NCBI GenBank assembly: GCA_023387335.1
Contig: JAEWIF010000006.1
Location: forward strand, 62,001 to 126,000
Origin: Pseudomonadota bacterium
GTDB lineage: Bacteria; Pseudomonadota; Gammaproteobacteria; Burkholderiales; Burkholderiaceae_C
Length of the DNA: 64,000 bases
Direction of reading: 5' to 3'
Shown piece after piece: positions 48,766 to 58,083 of the stretch (the stretch's first letter is position 1; the number at the start of each line of letters is the position of its first letter). The position numbers were made by a program, and so were the translations under genes. The notes under the pieces were generated by a model, which did not search any database, was not told the DNA's origin, and saw nothing but the letters and a program-made list of their open reading frames with translations.

Positions 48766-50442
48766 ATGTCTGAATCCTTCGCCGCCCTCTTCGAGGAATC
48801 GCTCCAGCGCGCCGAGATGCGCCAGGGTGAGGTCATCACCGCCGAAGTGGTGCGCATCGAGCACAACTTCGTCGTCGTCAACGCCGGACTGAAGTCCGAG
48901 GCGTACGTCCCGATCGACGAATTCAAGAACGACAAGGGCGAGATCGAAGTCCAGGTCGGCGACTTCGTGTCGGTGGCCATCGACGCCATCGAGAACGGCT
49001 ACGGCGACACCATCCTGTCGCGCGACAAGGCCAAGCGCCTCGCGTCCTGGATGAGCCTGGAGAAGGCCCTTGAGTCCGGCGAGTTCGTCACCGGCACCAC
49101 CACCGGCAAGGTCAAGGGCGGCCTGACGGTGCTGGTCAACGGCATCCGCGCCTTCCTGCCCGGCTCGCTGATCGACACCCGTCCGATCAAGGACCTGACC
49201 CCGTTCGAGAACAAGACCCTCGAATTCAAGGTCATCAAGCTGGACCGCAAGCGCAACAACGTGGTGCTGAGCCGCCGTGCCGTGGTGGAAGCCTCCATGG
49301 GCGAAGAGCGCGCCAAGCTGATGGAAACCCTCAAGGAAGGCTCCATCGTCCGCGGTGTCGTCAAGAACATCACCGAGTACGGCGCGTTCGTCGACCTCGG
49401 CGGCATCGACGGCCTGCTGCACATCACCGACATGGCCTGGCGCCGCGTGCGCCACCCGTCCGAGGTGGTGCAGGCCGGCCAGGAAATCACGGCCAAGATC
49501 CTCAAGTTCGACACCGAGAAGAACCGCGTCTCGCTGGGCCTCAAGCAGATGGGCGACGACCCCTGGATGGGCGTTTCCCGCCGCTACCCGCAAGGCACGC
49601 GCATGTTCGGCAAGATCACCAACATCGCCGACTACGGCGCGTTCGTGGAACTCGAGCCCGGCATCGAAGGCCTGGTCCACGTGTCCGAGATGGACTGGAC
49701 CAACAAGAACGTGGCCCCGTCCAAGATCGTGTCGCTGGGCGACGAGGTCGAGGTCATGGTGCTGGAGATCGACGAGGACAAGCGCCGCATCTCCCTGGGC
49801 ATGAAGCAGTGCAAGGCCAACCCGTGGCAGGAGTTCGCGCAGAACACCAAGCGCGGCGACCGCGTCAAGGGCCCGATCAAGTCGATCACCGACTTCGGCG
49901 TGTTCGTCGGCCTGGCCGCCGGCATCGACGGCCTGGTGCACCTGTCCGACCTGTCCTGGAACGAGCCGGGCGAGCAGGCCGTTCGCAACTACAAGAAGGG
50001 CCAGGAAGTCGACGCGATCGTTCTGGCCGTCGACGTGGACCGCGAGCGCATCAGCCTGGGCATCAAGCAGCTGGACGCCGACCCGTTCACCACCTTCGTG
50101 TCGGTGCACGACAAGGGCTCCGTCGTTTCGGGCAAGGTCAAGACCGTCGACCCGAAGGGCGCCGAGATCGACCTGGGCCACGAGATCATGGGCTACCTGC
50201 GTGCCTCCGAGATCAGCCGTGACCGCGTGGAAGACGCGCGCAACGTGCTCAAGGAAGGCGACGAAGTCAGCGCCGTGGTGGTCAACATCGACCGCAAGAC
50301 GCGCAACATCCAGCTGTCGGTCAAGGCCAAGGACATGGTCGACGAGCAGGGTGCGATGGCCAACCTGAGCCAGCAGTCGGCGCGCGAGAACGCGGGCACG
50401 ACCAACCTGGGCGCGCTGCTCAAGGCCAAGCTGGAGCGTTGA
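48766..50442 (+). CDS. rpsA: 30S ribosomal protein S1
   Basis: The 558-residue protein has six S1 RNA-binding repeats; clear examples are [34 protein letters not shown] (third), [35 protein letters not shown] (fourth) and [35 protein letters not shown] (fifth). S1 brings mRNA to the 30S subunit. The 176-base gap after cmk plus the leader probably hold its autoregulatory site. A weak ribosome-binding site (AAGGAACCTGA) precedes ATG 48766, as is common for S1. Confidence 0.98.
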   Translation: MSESFAALFEESLQRAEMRQGEVITAEVVRIEHNFVVVNAGLKSEAYVPIDEFKNDKGEIEVQVGDFVSVAIDAIENGYGDTILSRDKAKRLASWMSLEKALESGEFVTGTTTGKVKGGLTVLVNGIRAFLPGSLIDTRPIKDLTPFENKTLEFKVIKLDRKRNNVVLSRRAVVEASMGEERAKLMETLKEGSIVRGVVKNITEYGAFVDLGGIDGLLHITDMAWRRVRHPSEVVQAGQEITAKILKFDTEKNRVSLGLKQMGDDPWMGVSRRYPQGTRMFGKITNIADYGAFVELEPGIEGLVHVSEMDWTNKNVAPSKIVSLGDEVEVMVLEIDEDKRRISLGMKQCKANPWQEFAQNTKRGDRVKGPIKSITDFGVFVGLAAGIDGLVHLSDLSWNEPGEQAVRNYKKGQEVDAIVLAVDVDRERISLGIKQLDADPFTTFVSVHDKGSVVSGKVKTVDPKGAEIDLGHEIMGYLRASEISRDRVEDARNVLKEGDEVSAVVVNIDRKTRNIQLSVKAKDMVDEQGAMANLSQQSARENAGTTNLGALLKAKLER

Positions 50443-50449
50443 TCGCGAA

Positions 50450-50478
50450 GGGACGAGAGGCGCCTCGCCCCTCGTCCC
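50450..50478 (+). other. Hairpin between rpsA and ihfB
   Basis: GGGACGAG (50450-50457) and CTCGTCCC (50471-50478) form an 8-bp stem in the 51-base gap. Only TCTTT follows, so it may be a weak attenuator or an mRNA-stabilising element rather than a full terminator. Confidence 0.4.
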
Positions 50479-50493
50479 CAGTCTTTCGCCCCC

Positions 50494-50793
50494 ATGACCA
50501 GATCAGACCTCGTCGAAGAACTGGCCTCCCGCTTCAGCCAGCTCACGCACCGCGACGCCGAGTACGCCGTCAAGGCGATCCTCGACGCCATGGGCGATGC
50601 GCTGGTGCGCGGGCACCGCATCGAGATCCGCGGCTTCGGCAGCTTCTCGATCAACCGGCGCCCGCCGCGCCTGGGGCGCAACCCGCGCTCCGGCGAAAGC
50701 GTGCAGATCCCGGAAAAGCGCGTCCCCCACTTCAAGCCGGGCAAGGCCCTGCGCGAGGCGGTGGACCGCCGTACCGAGGAGATGCAGGGCTGA
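50494..50793 (+). CDS. ihfB: Integration host factor subunit beta
   Basis: The 99-residue HU/IHF-fold protein has the beta-arm signature [22 protein letters not shown] with the intercalating Pro in the arm, and the opening [11 protein letters not shown] typical of IhfB. With IhfA it bends DNA at specific sites. The order rpsA-ihfB is conserved in proteobacteria. IHF is relevant for the sigma54/NtrC promoter of glnA as a possible DNA-bending helper, though no IHF site was identified there. Confidence 0.97.
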   Translation: MTRSDLVEELASRFSQLTHRDAEYAVKAILDAMGDALVRGHRIEIRGFGSFSINRRPPRLGRNPRSGESVQIPEKRVPHFKPGKALREAVDRRTEEMQG

Positions 50794-50851
50794 TGAGGCC
50801 GCGGGCTCTTCCCGTGCCCAACCTTAGAATGCCCCTCGACCGAGGAGCGCT

Positions 50852-51127
50852 ATGAAATACATCGTGTGGCTGCTCAAGGCAGCCATTTTTTTTACCCTCT
50901 TCGCCTTCGCGCTGAACAACCAGCAGGCGGCCACCGTGCACTTCTTCTTCGGCCACTCGTGGACGGGGCCGCTGGTGCTGGTGGTGCTGGCCGCCTTCGC
51001 GTTCGGCCTGGTGGTGGGCGCGGCCGGCATGCTGCCCCGCTGGTGGCGCCAGCGGCGGCGTCCCCGCGGCCTGGACACCCACGCCGGCCCCGACAGCATG
51101 CAATCCACGCAGACGCATGGACTTTGA
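50852..51127 (+). CDS. lapA: LapA-family membrane protein
   Basis: The 91-residue protein has two membrane helices (YIVWLLKAAIFFTLFAFALN and PLVLVVLAAFAFGLVVGAAGMLP) separated by NNQQAATVHFFFGHSW, the LapA pattern. With LapB it works in lipopolysaccharide assembly control. GAGGAGCGCT precedes the ATG. Its end overlaps the start of lapB by 11 bases. Confidence 0.93.
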   Translation: MKYIVWLLKAAIFFTLFAFALNNQQAATVHFFFGHSWTGPLVLVVLAAFAFGLVVGAAGMLPRWWRQRRRPRGLDTHAGPDSMQSTQTHGL

Positions 51128-52247
51128 CTTCAGCTGGCTCCTGTGGGGCCTGCCCATCGCCTTCGTGCTGGGCTGGGTGGCATCGCGCCTGGACCTGCGG
51201 CAGCTGCGCATCGAGAACCGGCAGGCGCCCAAGGCGTACTTCCGCGGCCTGAACTTCCTGCTCAACGAGCAGCAGGACCAGGCCATCGACGCCTTCATCG
51301 AGGCGGTGCGCAACGACCCCGACACCTCCGAGCTGCACTTCGCGCTGGGCAACCTGTTCCGCCGCCGCGGCGAGTACGAACGCGCCGTGCGAGTCCACGA
51401 GCACCTGCTCTCGCGCGGCGACCTCAGCCGCGCCGAACGGCAACGCGCGCAGCACGCGCTCGCGCTGGACTTCCTCAAGGCCGGCCTGCTCGACCGCGCC
51501 GAGGAAGCGCTGCGCAAGCTCGACGGCAGCGCCTACGAAGGCCAGGCGCTGCTGGCGCTGCTGGCCATCTACGAGCGCTCGCGCGACTGGGTGCAGGCCG
51601 CCGAGATCGCGCGTCGCCTCGAGGAGACCAGCCACGGCAGCTTCGCGGGCCGGCGCGCGCACTACCTGTGCGAGCAGGCCGCCCTCGCCCACGACGGCGC
51701 GGCTCAAGCGCTGCTGCGCGAGGCCATCGACGTCGCACCCACGGCACCGCGTCCGGTGATGGAAATGGCCGCGCTGCGCGGCAAGTCGGGCGACGCCGCC
51801 GGCGCCTTCGAGATGCTGGCCGAACTGGCCCGCACCACGCCGGCCGCCATCGCGCTCCTGGCCCGGCCGCTGGCCCAGTACGCCGCCGCGTGCAGCCGGC
51901 AGGACCAGGCGCTCGAGCTGCTGAAGAAGAGCTACGAACACTCCGCCTCCCTCGACGTGCTCGAAGCCATCGTCGCGCTGGAGCCCGACAGCCAGGCGCG
52001 CGACTGGTACGCGCGCCACCTCGACCGCGAGCCTTCGCTGGTCGCTGCCTCCAAGTGGCTCGCCGGCGAGAAGCTGGAAAACGAGCAGTACCATCCCCGT
52101 GTGCAGCGCGCGCTGGAGCACGCCGTCAAGCCGCTCACGCGCTACCGCTGCGCCGCCTGCGGCTTCGAGGCCAAGCAGCACTTCTGGCAGTGCCCCGGCT
52201 GCCAGGCCTGGGACAGCTACCCGCCGCGCCGCGTAGAAGAACTCTGA
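51117..52247 (+). CDS. lapB: Lipopolysaccharide assembly protein LapB (YciM)
   Basis: The 376-residue protein has an N-terminal membrane anchor (FSWLLWGLPIAFVLGWVASRLD), a long TPR region (about 35-345, starting YFRGLNFLLNEQQDQAIDAFIEAV) and a C-terminal rubredoxin-like four-cysteine knuckle (YRCAACGFEAKQHFWQCPGC). LapB adapts FtsH to degrade LpxC and so tunes LPS synthesis. It is followed after 4 bases by the heptose-kinase gene, keeping LPS functions together. Confidence 0.97.
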   Translation: MDFDFSWLLWGLPIAFVLGWVASRLDLRQLRIENRQAPKAYFRGLNFLLNEQQDQAIDAFIEAVRNDPDTSELHFALGNLFRRRGEYERAVRVHEHLLSRGDLSRAERQRAQHALALDFLKAGLLDRAEEALRKLDGSAYEGQALLALLAIYERSRDWVQAAEIARRLEETSHGSFAGRRAHYLCEQAALAHDGAAQALLREAIDVAPTAPRPVMEMAALRGKSGDAAGAFEMLAELARTTPAAIALLARPLAQYAAACSRQDQALELLKKSYEHSASLDVLEAIVALEPDSQARDWYARHLDREPSLVAASKWLAGEKLENEQYHPRVQRALEHAVKPLTRYRCAACGFEAKQHFWQCPGCQAWDSYPPRRVEEL

Positions 52248-52251
52248 ACCC

Positions 52252-53181
52252 ATGAACCCAAGCAAGCAACAGCTCGCCCAGTCGCGCGTGCTCGTGGTCG
52301 GCGACGCCATGCTCGACCGCTACTGGCACGGCGCGGTGGAGCGCATCTCGCCCGAGGCGCCGGTGCCGGTCGTCAAGGTGTCGCGCGAGGAAGAGCGCAT
52401 CGGCGCCGCCGCCAACGTGGCCTACAACGTCGCCACCCTCGGCGCGCAGGCCAGCTTCCTGGGCGTGGTTGGCGACGACGAGCCCGGCCATCGCCTCGAA
52501 TCGCTGCTGCGCGAGACCGGCATCGCCGCGCACCTGAAGCGCGACCCGGGCCTGAAGACCACCGTCAAGCTGCGCGTGATCGGCCGCCAGCAGCAGCTGC
52601 TGCGCATGGACTTCGAGAACGAGCCCGACCACGAGGTGCTGGCGCTGCAGAGCGAGAGCTTCGGCGAGCTGCTGCCGCGGCAGGACGCCATCCTGTTCTC
52701 CGACTACGGCAAGGGCGGCCTCGCCCACATCCCGGCCATGATCGCGGCCGCGCGCGCCGCGGGCAAACCGGTGCTGATCGATCCCAAGGGCGACGACTAC
52801 CGCCGCTACAGCGGCGCCAGCGTCATCACGCCCAATCGCGCCGAACTGCAGGACGTGGTGGGCCGCTGGACTTCCGAGGACGACCTGCGCACGCGCGCGC
52901 AGAACCTGCGCGAGTCGCTGAACCTGGGCGCGCTGCTGGTCACCCGCAGCGAGGAAGGCATGACGCTGTTCGACGCCCAGGGCGAGCTGCACGTGAAGGC
53001 GCAGGCGCGCGAGGTGTTCGACGTCACCGGCGCCGGCGACACCGTCATCGCCACGCTCGCGACCATGGTGGCCGCGGGCCTCGGCCTGCGCGAAGCCATG
53101 CCCATCGCCAACCGCGCCGGCGGCATCGTGGTGGGCAAGTTCGGCACCGCCACCGTTTCCTACGAGGAGTTGTTCGCATGA
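52252..53181 (+). CDS. rfaE1: D-glycero-beta-D-manno-heptose-7-phosphate kinase
   Basis: The 309-residue PfkB-family kinase phosphorylates heptose 7-phosphate at C1 for LPS inner core synthesis. It shows [31 protein letters not shown], and the catalytic [15 protein letters not shown]. Only the kinase half of E. coli HldE is present, so the adenylyltransferase (HldC/RfaE2) must be encoded elsewhere. Its end overlaps the start of rfaD by 4 bases. Confidence 0.96.
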   Translation: MNPSKQQLAQSRVLVVGDAMLDRYWHGAVERISPEAPVPVVKVSREEERIGAAANVAYNVATLGAQASFLGVVGDDEPGHRLESLLRETGIAAHLKRDPGLKTTVKLRVIGRQQQLLRMDFENEPDHEVLALQSESFGELLPRQDAILFSDYGKGGLAHIPAMIAAARAAGKPVLIDPKGDDYRRYSGASVITPNRAELQDVVGRWTSEDDLRTRAQNLRESLNLGALLVTRSEEGMTLFDAQGELHVKAQAREVFDVTGAGDTVIATLATMVAAGLGLREAMPIANRAGGIVVGKFGTATVSYEELFA

Positions 53182-54173
53182 CGCGTGTCGTCGTCACCGG
53201 AGCCGCGGGATTCATCGGCTCGAACATCGTCAAGGGCCTCAACGCCCGCGGCATCGACACCATCATCGCGGTCGACGACCTCACGCAGGGCGACAAGTTC
53301 AGGAACCTGGCCGACCTGCAGATCGAGGACTACCTCGACGCCGACGAGTTCTACGGCGCCTTCGCCGAAGGCGCGTTCGGCAAGGTCGAGGCCGTGTTCC
53401 ATGAGGGCGCCTGCAGCGACACCATGGAGCAGGACGGCAAGTACATGATGGACAACAACTACGGTGTGTCCTGCTCGCTGTTCGAGTCCTGCCGCGAGCG
53501 CGGCACGCGCCTCCTGTACGCGTCGTCGGCCGCGGTGTACGGCGGCTCCGACACCTTCCGCGAGACCCCGCAGTTCGAGCTGCCGCTCAACGTGTACGGC
53601 TACTCCAAGCTGCTGTTCGACCAGCGCATGCGGCGCGAATGCGGCAAGGACTTCCGCCGCGCCAAGCGCCAGGTGGTGGGCTTCCGCTACTTCAACGTCT
53701 ACGGTCCGCGCGAGCAGCACAAGGGCCGCATGGCGAGCGTGGCCTTCCACCAGTTCAACCAGTTCCGCGAACAGGGCAAGGTCAAGCTGTTCGGCGAATA
53801 TGGCGGCTACGGCCCCGGCGAGCAGCGCCGCGACTTCGTCTTCGTCGACGACGTGGTCGCGGTGAACCTGTGGTTCTTCGACCATCCGGAGAAGAGCGGC
53901 ATCTTCAACCTGGGCACCGGCCGCGCGCAGCCCTTCAACGACGTGGCCACCGCCGTCGTGTCGGCGCTTTCGGGCCAGCAGCGCACGGCCGCCTCCGCCG
54001 CGCAGGAAGGCCTGCTCGAATACATCCCGTTTCCCGATGCGCTGCGCGGCAAGTACCAGAGCTACACGCAGGCCGATCTTTCCGCGTTGCGCGAGGCGGG
54101 CTGCGACCATGCCTTCGCCGACGTGCAGACCGGCGTGGCGCGCTACATGGCGTCACTGAAGTCGCAAGCTTGA
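53178..54173 (+). CDS. rfaD: ADP-L-glycero-D-manno-heptose 6-epimerase
   Basis: The 331-residue extended SDR epimerase finishes the ADP-heptose precursor of LPS core. It shows the NADP-binding [13 protein letters not shown], the [19 protein letters not shown] block, the catalytic [10 protein letters not shown] and [20 protein letters not shown], all RfaD-specific. Translation is coupled to rfaE1 (ATGA overlap). Confidence 0.98.
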   Translation: MTRVVVTGAAGFIGSNIVKGLNARGIDTIIAVDDLTQGDKFRNLADLQIEDYLDADEFYGAFAEGAFGKVEAVFHEGACSDTMEQDGKYMMDNNYGVSCSLFESCRERGTRLLYASSAAVYGGSDTFRETPQFELPLNVYGYSKLLFDQRMRRECGKDFRRAKRQVVGFRYFNVYGPREQHKGRMASVAFHQFNQFREQGKVKLFGEYGGYGPGEQRRDFVFVDDVVAVNLWFFDHPEKSGIFNLGTGRAQPFNDVATAVVSALSGQQRTAASAAQEGLLEYIPFPDALRGKYQSYTQADLSALREAGCDHAFADVQTGVARYMASLKSQA

Positions 54174-54246
54174 GCTCGCGCCGGGGTCAACGTGCCCCGG
54201 ACGTGCGCCGTTGAGGGTCTTTCAACCCTCGTGCAAGGAGACGCGC

Positions 54247-54780
54247 ATGTTCAAGAAGATCCTGGCCGTCGTGGCCATGCTGTTCTATACGGCCCTGGCC
54301 CTGGCCGCCGTCGATGCGAACAAGGCCACCGAAGCCGAACTCGACAGCGTCAAGGGCATCGGCCCCGGCACCAGCAAGCTCATCCTCGAAGAACGCAAGA
54401 AGGGCGATTTCAAGAGCTGGGACGACTTCATCGACCGGGTGAAGGGCGTCGGCGAGACCCGCGCCAAGAACCTGTCCGAAGCCGGCCTGACGATCGGCGG
54501 CAAGGCCTACACCACCACGGCCGCCGGCGCGAAGAAGGACGACAAGGCCGCCAGGCGCGACACTCGCGCGGACGAGAAGGCCGAAGCCAAGGCCGGCGCG
54601 AAGGCCGAGAAGAAGGAAGCGAAGGCCGAGGCCAAGGCCGAGAAGAAGGAAGCCAAGGCCGACGCGAAGGCCAAGACCGCCCAAGCGGAAGCCAAGTCGG
54701 ACAAGGCGGAAGCCCGCGCCGAGAAGAAGGAAGAGACCGCTGCTTCCGCGCGCCCGGCCGCCAGCGCCACCAAGAAGTAA
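54247..54780 (+). CDS. ComEA-like helix-hairpin-helix protein with histone H1-like tail
   Basis: The 177-residue protein starts at ATG 54247 with AAGGAGACGCGC upstream. A signal peptide (FKKILAVVAMLFYTALALA) is followed by a ComEA-type double helix-hairpin-helix (about 22-85: VDANKATEAELDSVKGIGPGTSKLIL and FIDRVKGVGETRAKNLSEAG). The rest (about 100-177) is a low-complexity Ala/Lys/Glu tail with the repeated unit AEKKEAKAEAK. HhH domains bind double-stranded DNA without sequence preference. Export would put it in the periplasm, as for ComEA in DNA uptake. It follows rfaD and ends at a strong terminator. Confidence 0.85.
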   Translation: MFKKILAVVAMLFYTALALAAVDANKATEAELDSVKGIGPGTSKLILEERKKGDFKSWDDFIDRVKGVGETRAKNLSEAGLTIGGKAYTTTAAGAKKDDKAARRDTRADEKAEAKAGAKAEKKEAKAEAKAEKKEAKADAKAKTAQAEAKSDKAEARAEKKEETAASARPAASATKK

Positions 54781-54801
54781 GCGCGCCCTCGCGCCATGAA
54801 C

Positions 54802-54830
54802 AAGACCCGCCTCGGCGGGTCTTTCTCATT
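54802..54830 (+). terminator. Rho-independent terminator, end of the rpsA-rfaD run
   Basis: A perfect 10-bp stem AAGACCCGCC/GGCGGGTCTT is followed by a T-rich stretch (TCTCATTT). It lies 21 bases after the HhH-protein stop and just before the convergent DinB gene. Confidence 0.9.
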
Positions 54831-55379
54831 TCAGGACGGCATCGCGATCATGTCCGTCACGCCCGGATCCACGCCGGCCTGCATCAGCAGCGTGGTGGCC
54901 TGGCCGCGGTGGTGCGCCTGGTGGTTGAAGAAGTGCGTGAGCCCCTTCCACATCGGATGCTCGCGCTGCACGCCCTTGGTGTTGGCATAGCGCATGGTGG
55001 CCACGGGAAAGTCCGGCGGCATGTCGCGGGTCCAGGCCTCGATGGCTTCGTCCAGCCGGCGGCGGGCTTCGCGCAGCGCCGCCCAGTCCTCGTGCAGCAT
55101 CGTGCCGTACGAAGCGCCCGCGGGCAGCACGAGCACTTCCTCGGACAGGCTGGGGAACGTCACGCCCTGGGCCGCAAACCGCCGCAGCCAGGTGCGGTCG
55201 GCCCACACCAGGTGGTTCAGCGTGCCGTGCACCGACCCGAAGAACGCGCCGCGATCGCGTCGACGCTCCTCGTCGGGCAGGCCTTCGCAGGCCTCGTACA
55301 GCCTGTCGTTGAACCAGCGGTTGTAGCGCGCCAGCCAGCGATAGTTTTCCAGGAATGCATCCTGCTTGTCGGTGCCCAT
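54831..55379 (-). CDS. DinB-family protein
   Basis: The 182-residue protein starts at ATG 55379 with GGGAG upstream. It has the four-helix DinB pattern with metal-ligand histidines: NYRWLARYNRWFNDRLYEA, GSVHGTLNHLVWADRTWL and the C-terminal FFNHQAHHRGQATTLL. DinB-fold enzymes include thiol-dependent transferases and putative metalloproteins; this one has no assigned substrate. It is divergent from the TRAP operon with about 130 bases between starts. Confidence 0.92.
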   Translation of the reverse strand: MGTDKQDAFLENYRWLARYNRWFNDRLYEACEGLPDEERRRDRGAFFGSVHGTLNHLVWADRTWLRRFAAQGVTFPSLSEEVLVLPAGASYGTMLHEDWAALREARRRLDEAIEAWTRDMPPDFPVATMRYANTKGVQREHPMWKGLTHFFNHQAHHRGQATTLLMQAGVDPGVTDMIAMPS

Positions 55380-55508
55380 GCGCGCATTCTCCCGGACAAC
55401 GAGAACACGACCGCCATGCGGGACGACCCGAGGCGGCAAGCCGCCACCGCTGAGGGAGAATCCCTCGTCCAGCACACCGCGGGCGTGGGCGGACCGACGA
55501 GGGTTCTC

Positions 55509-56018
55509 ATGAGACGACTGCTGGATTTGCTCTACGACGCGGCCGCCTGGCTGGCGGCGCTGGCCATGGTGGGCGTGCTGGCGATGGTGCTGCTGTCCAT
55601 CGTCAGCCGCCAGCTCGACTTCCACGTGCCGGGTACCGACGCCTACGCGGGCTATGCGATGGCCGCGGCCGGCTTCCTGGCGCTGGCCCACACGCTCAAG
55701 CGCAACGAGCACATCCGCGTCACGCTGGTCCTGGGCCGCCTGCAGGGCCGGGCGCGCCGAGGGCTGGAGATCTGGGCGCTCTCGGCGGCCGTGCTGCTCG
55801 CGGCGCTCTTCGCCTTCTACTCGGTGCGCCTGGCGATCGTGTCCTACCGGCTGAACGACATCTCCACCTCGAACGACGCCACGCCGCTGTGGATCCCGCA
55901 GATCGCGATGGCGGCGGGTACGGTGATCCTGCTCATCGCCTTCATCGACGAGTGGGTGCAGCAGCTGCGCGGCCGCCGCAGCATCGAGGAGCCGCAGGAG
56001 GCCTTGCACAATGAATGA
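55509..56018 (+). CDS. dctQ: TRAP transporter small permease (DctQ family)
   Basis: The 169-residue protein has four hydrophobic segments (WLAALAMVGVLAMVLLSIVSRQ, YAGYAMAAAGFLALAHTLK, ALSAAVLLAALFAFYSVRLAI, PQIAMAAGTVILLIAFIDEW), the DctQ layout, with the typical HTLKRNEHIRVTL loop. Its end overlaps the start of the large permease by 8 bases. First gene of the second TRAP cluster. Confidence 0.93.
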   Translation: MRRLLDLLYDAAAWLAALAMVGVLAMVLLSIVSRQLDFHVPGTDAYAGYAMAAAGFLALAHTLKRNEHIRVTLVLGRLQGRARRGLEIWALSAAVLLAALFAFYSVRLAIVSYRLNDISTSNDATPLWIPQIAMAAGTVILLIAFIDEWVQQLRGRRSIEEPQEALHNE

Positions 56019-57306
56019 AGTCCTCATCACCACATTGCTGATCGTCTCGCTGTTCGCGTTGCTGGCCAGCGGTGTCTGGATCGGCCTCACGCTCGCCGGC
56101 GTGGCCTGGATCGGCATGCAGCTGTTCTCGTCTCGGCCCGCCGGCGACGCGATGGCGGTCACCGTCTGGGGCTCGTCCTCCAGCTGGACCCTTACCGCCC
56201 TGCCCCTCTTCATCTGGATGGGCGAGATCCTCTTCCGCACCAAGCTGAGCGAGAGCATGTTCCGCGGCCTCGCGCCGTGGGTGAGCCGGCTGCCCGGGCG
56301 GCTGCTGCATACCAACGTCATCGGCTGCACGATCTTCGCGGCCGTGTCCGGCTCCTCGGCGGCCACCTGCGCCACCATCGGCAAGATGACGCTGCCCGAG
56401 CTGGGCCGCCGCGGCTACCCCGAGGACATCACCATCGGCTCGCTGGCCGGCGCCGGCACGCTGGGGCTGCTGATCCCACCCTCGATCATCATGATCGTGT
56501 ATGGCGTGACGGCCGACGTATCGATCGCGCGCCTGTTCGTCGCGGGCATCATGCCGGGTGTCCTGCTGGCCTCGCTGTTCTCCGGGTACCTGGCCGTGTG
56601 GTCCGTCCTGAACCGCGACCGCGTTCCGCCGCCCGATCCGGCCATGAGCCTGCGCGAGAAGATGTACGAGTCGCGCCACCTCATCCCCGTGGTGCTGCTG
56701 ATCGGCGCGGTGCTGGGCTCCATCTACACCGGCTTCGCCACCGCCACCGAAGCTGCGGCCGTCGGCGTGCTGGGCTCGCTCGTGCTGTCGGCCGTGCAGC
56801 GCTCACTGTCATGGGCGACGTTCCGCGATTCGCTGCTCGGCGCCACCCGCCTGTATTGCATGATCGCGCTGATCCTGGCCGGCGCCGCTTTCCTCACACT
56901 GTCCATGGGCTACATCGGCCTGCCGCGCCACCTGGCCGAGTTCGTGGGCTCGCTGAACCTCTCGCCCTTCGCGCTGGTCCTGGCGCTCGCGGTGTTCTAC
57001 ATCATCCTGGGCTGCTTCCTCGACGGCATCTCCATGGTGGTGCTCACCATGGGCGTCATCCTGCCCACCGTCACCGCGGCCAAGATCGACCTGATCTGGT
57101 TCGGCATCTTCGTCGTGATCGTGGTGGAGATGGCGCAGATCACGCCGCCGGTGGGCTTCAACCTGTTCGTGCTGCAGGGCATGACCGGCAAGGAGATCAC
57201 CTGGATCGCACGCGTGACCATGCCCTTCTTCTTCCTGATGTGCGCGATGGTCCTGCTGCTCTGGTGGTTCCCCGGCATCGCCACCTGGATGCCTTCGAAG
57301 ATGTAG
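56011..57306 (+). CDS. dctM: TRAP transporter large permease (DctM family)
   Basis: The 431-residue protein has about 12 membrane helices and the DctM blocks SGSSAATCATIGKMTLPELGRRG, GLLIPPSIIMIVYG and AQITPPVGFNLFVLQGM. It forms the channel for the ligand delivered by the DctP protein encoded 780 bases downstream. Only 15 bases separate its stop from the stop of a racemase-like gene on the opposite strand, and no terminator lies between them. Confidence 0.95.
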   Translation: MNEVLITTLLIVSLFALLASGVWIGLTLAGVAWIGMQLFSSRPAGDAMAVTVWGSSSSWTLTALPLFIWMGEILFRTKLSESMFRGLAPWVSRLPGRLLHTNVIGCTIFAAVSGSSAATCATIGKMTLPELGRRGYPEDITIGSLAGAGTLGLLIPPSIIMIVYGVTADVSIARLFVAGIMPGVLLASLFSGYLAVWSVLNRDRVPPPDPAMSLREKMYESRHLIPVVLLIGAVLGSIYTGFATATEAAAVGVLGSLVLSAVQRSLSWATFRDSLLGATRLYCMIALILAGAAFLTLSMGYIGLPRHLAEFVGSLNLSPFALVLALAVFYIILGCFLDGISMVVLTMGVILPTVTAAKIDLIWFGIFVVIVVEMAQITPPVGFNLFVLQGMTGKEITWIARVTMPFFFLMCAMVLLLWWFPGIATWMPSKM

Positions 57307-57321
57307 AGGTGAGCGCGAGCC

Positions 57322-58059
57322 TCAGGTCCGCAGGCGCTCGTCGTCGAACAAGGAGAGCAACCGCAGGCCGCTGGCCTGGCGCGCGGCCTGCGCATGCGGC
57401 GGCATGTTGGTGCACTCCAGCACCGCGCTGCGCAGCTGCGGGGCGCGGCGGTGCAACGCGAGCGCCGCTTGCACGACGTCACGAGCGGCTCCCTCCACGT
57501 CCATCGACGGCTCGTTGCCCAGGATGGCTCGCGCGAACGGCCCCTCGGGGTCGACGCCCTGCACCACCACGTCGGCCAGCCTTTCGCGCGGCACGCCGGC
57601 CGCCAGCAGGTGGTCCTCGCCCAGCCGCTCGGCGCTGATCGTGAGCACGCCCACCTGCTGTTCCCGCGCCAGCAGCAGAGGCAGGTGCAGCAGGCTCGAG
57701 GTCACGACCGGGACCGGCACCGCGGCCTGCAGTTCGTCCTGCAGCAGCACCAGGAATCCGCAGCTGGTGGTGAGGGCCCGCGCGCCTTGCGCCGCGAGCT
57801 CACGCGCTGCTTCGATGAAGGCGGCGCCCAGCTCGCTTTCGCGCAGCGCCTGCGCGCTCGTCACCACGCGCAGCGGCACCGCACCCTGCACCACGCGATG
57901 GCGCACGGCGCCGCCGAAGCTGCCCGGATGGCCGATGTCGCCGGCCAGGCGCGGGAAGCGCGTATCGAGCATCAGCACGCCCACGAAGCCGCCGGCCGCT
58001 TGGGGTAAGACCGCATCCGTTGGCGCGGGAATTGCACGTATCCTGACCCGGCTTTCCAT
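57322..58059 (-). CDS. Aspartate/glutamate racemase superfamily protein
   Basis: The 245-residue protein starts at ATG 58059. It shows GVLMLDTRFPRLAGDIGHPGSF, a first cysteine region ALTTSCGFLVLLQ (Cys in TTSCG) and a second in AVLECTNMPPHAQA, the two catalytic cysteines of Asp/Glu racemases and related maleate or hydantoin racemases. It is embedded in the TRAP cluster on the other strand, and its start codon lies only 24 bases from the dctP start. It may act on the TRAP ligand, which is inference. Confidence 0.85.
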   Translation of the reverse strand: MESRVRIRAIPAPTDAVLPQAAGGFVGVLMLDTRFPRLAGDIGHPGSFGGAVRHRVVQGAVPLRVVTSAQALRESELGAAFIEAARELAAQGARALTTSCGFLVLLQDELQAAVPVPVVTSSLLHLPLLLAREQQVGVLTISAERLGEDHLLAAGVPRERLADVVVQGVDPEGPFARAILGNEPSMDVEGAARDVVQAALALHRRAPQLRSAVLECTNMPPHAQAARQASGLRLLSLFDDERLRT

Positions 58060-58083
58060 CACACCATTCTCCCCGGAGCGTCC

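Noticed and set aside
54585..54680. Tandem repeats suggesting a CRISPR or minisatellite
   Set aside because: They are codon-level repeats of an Ala/Lys/Glu tail in frame with a clear gene; no spacers or palindromic units.
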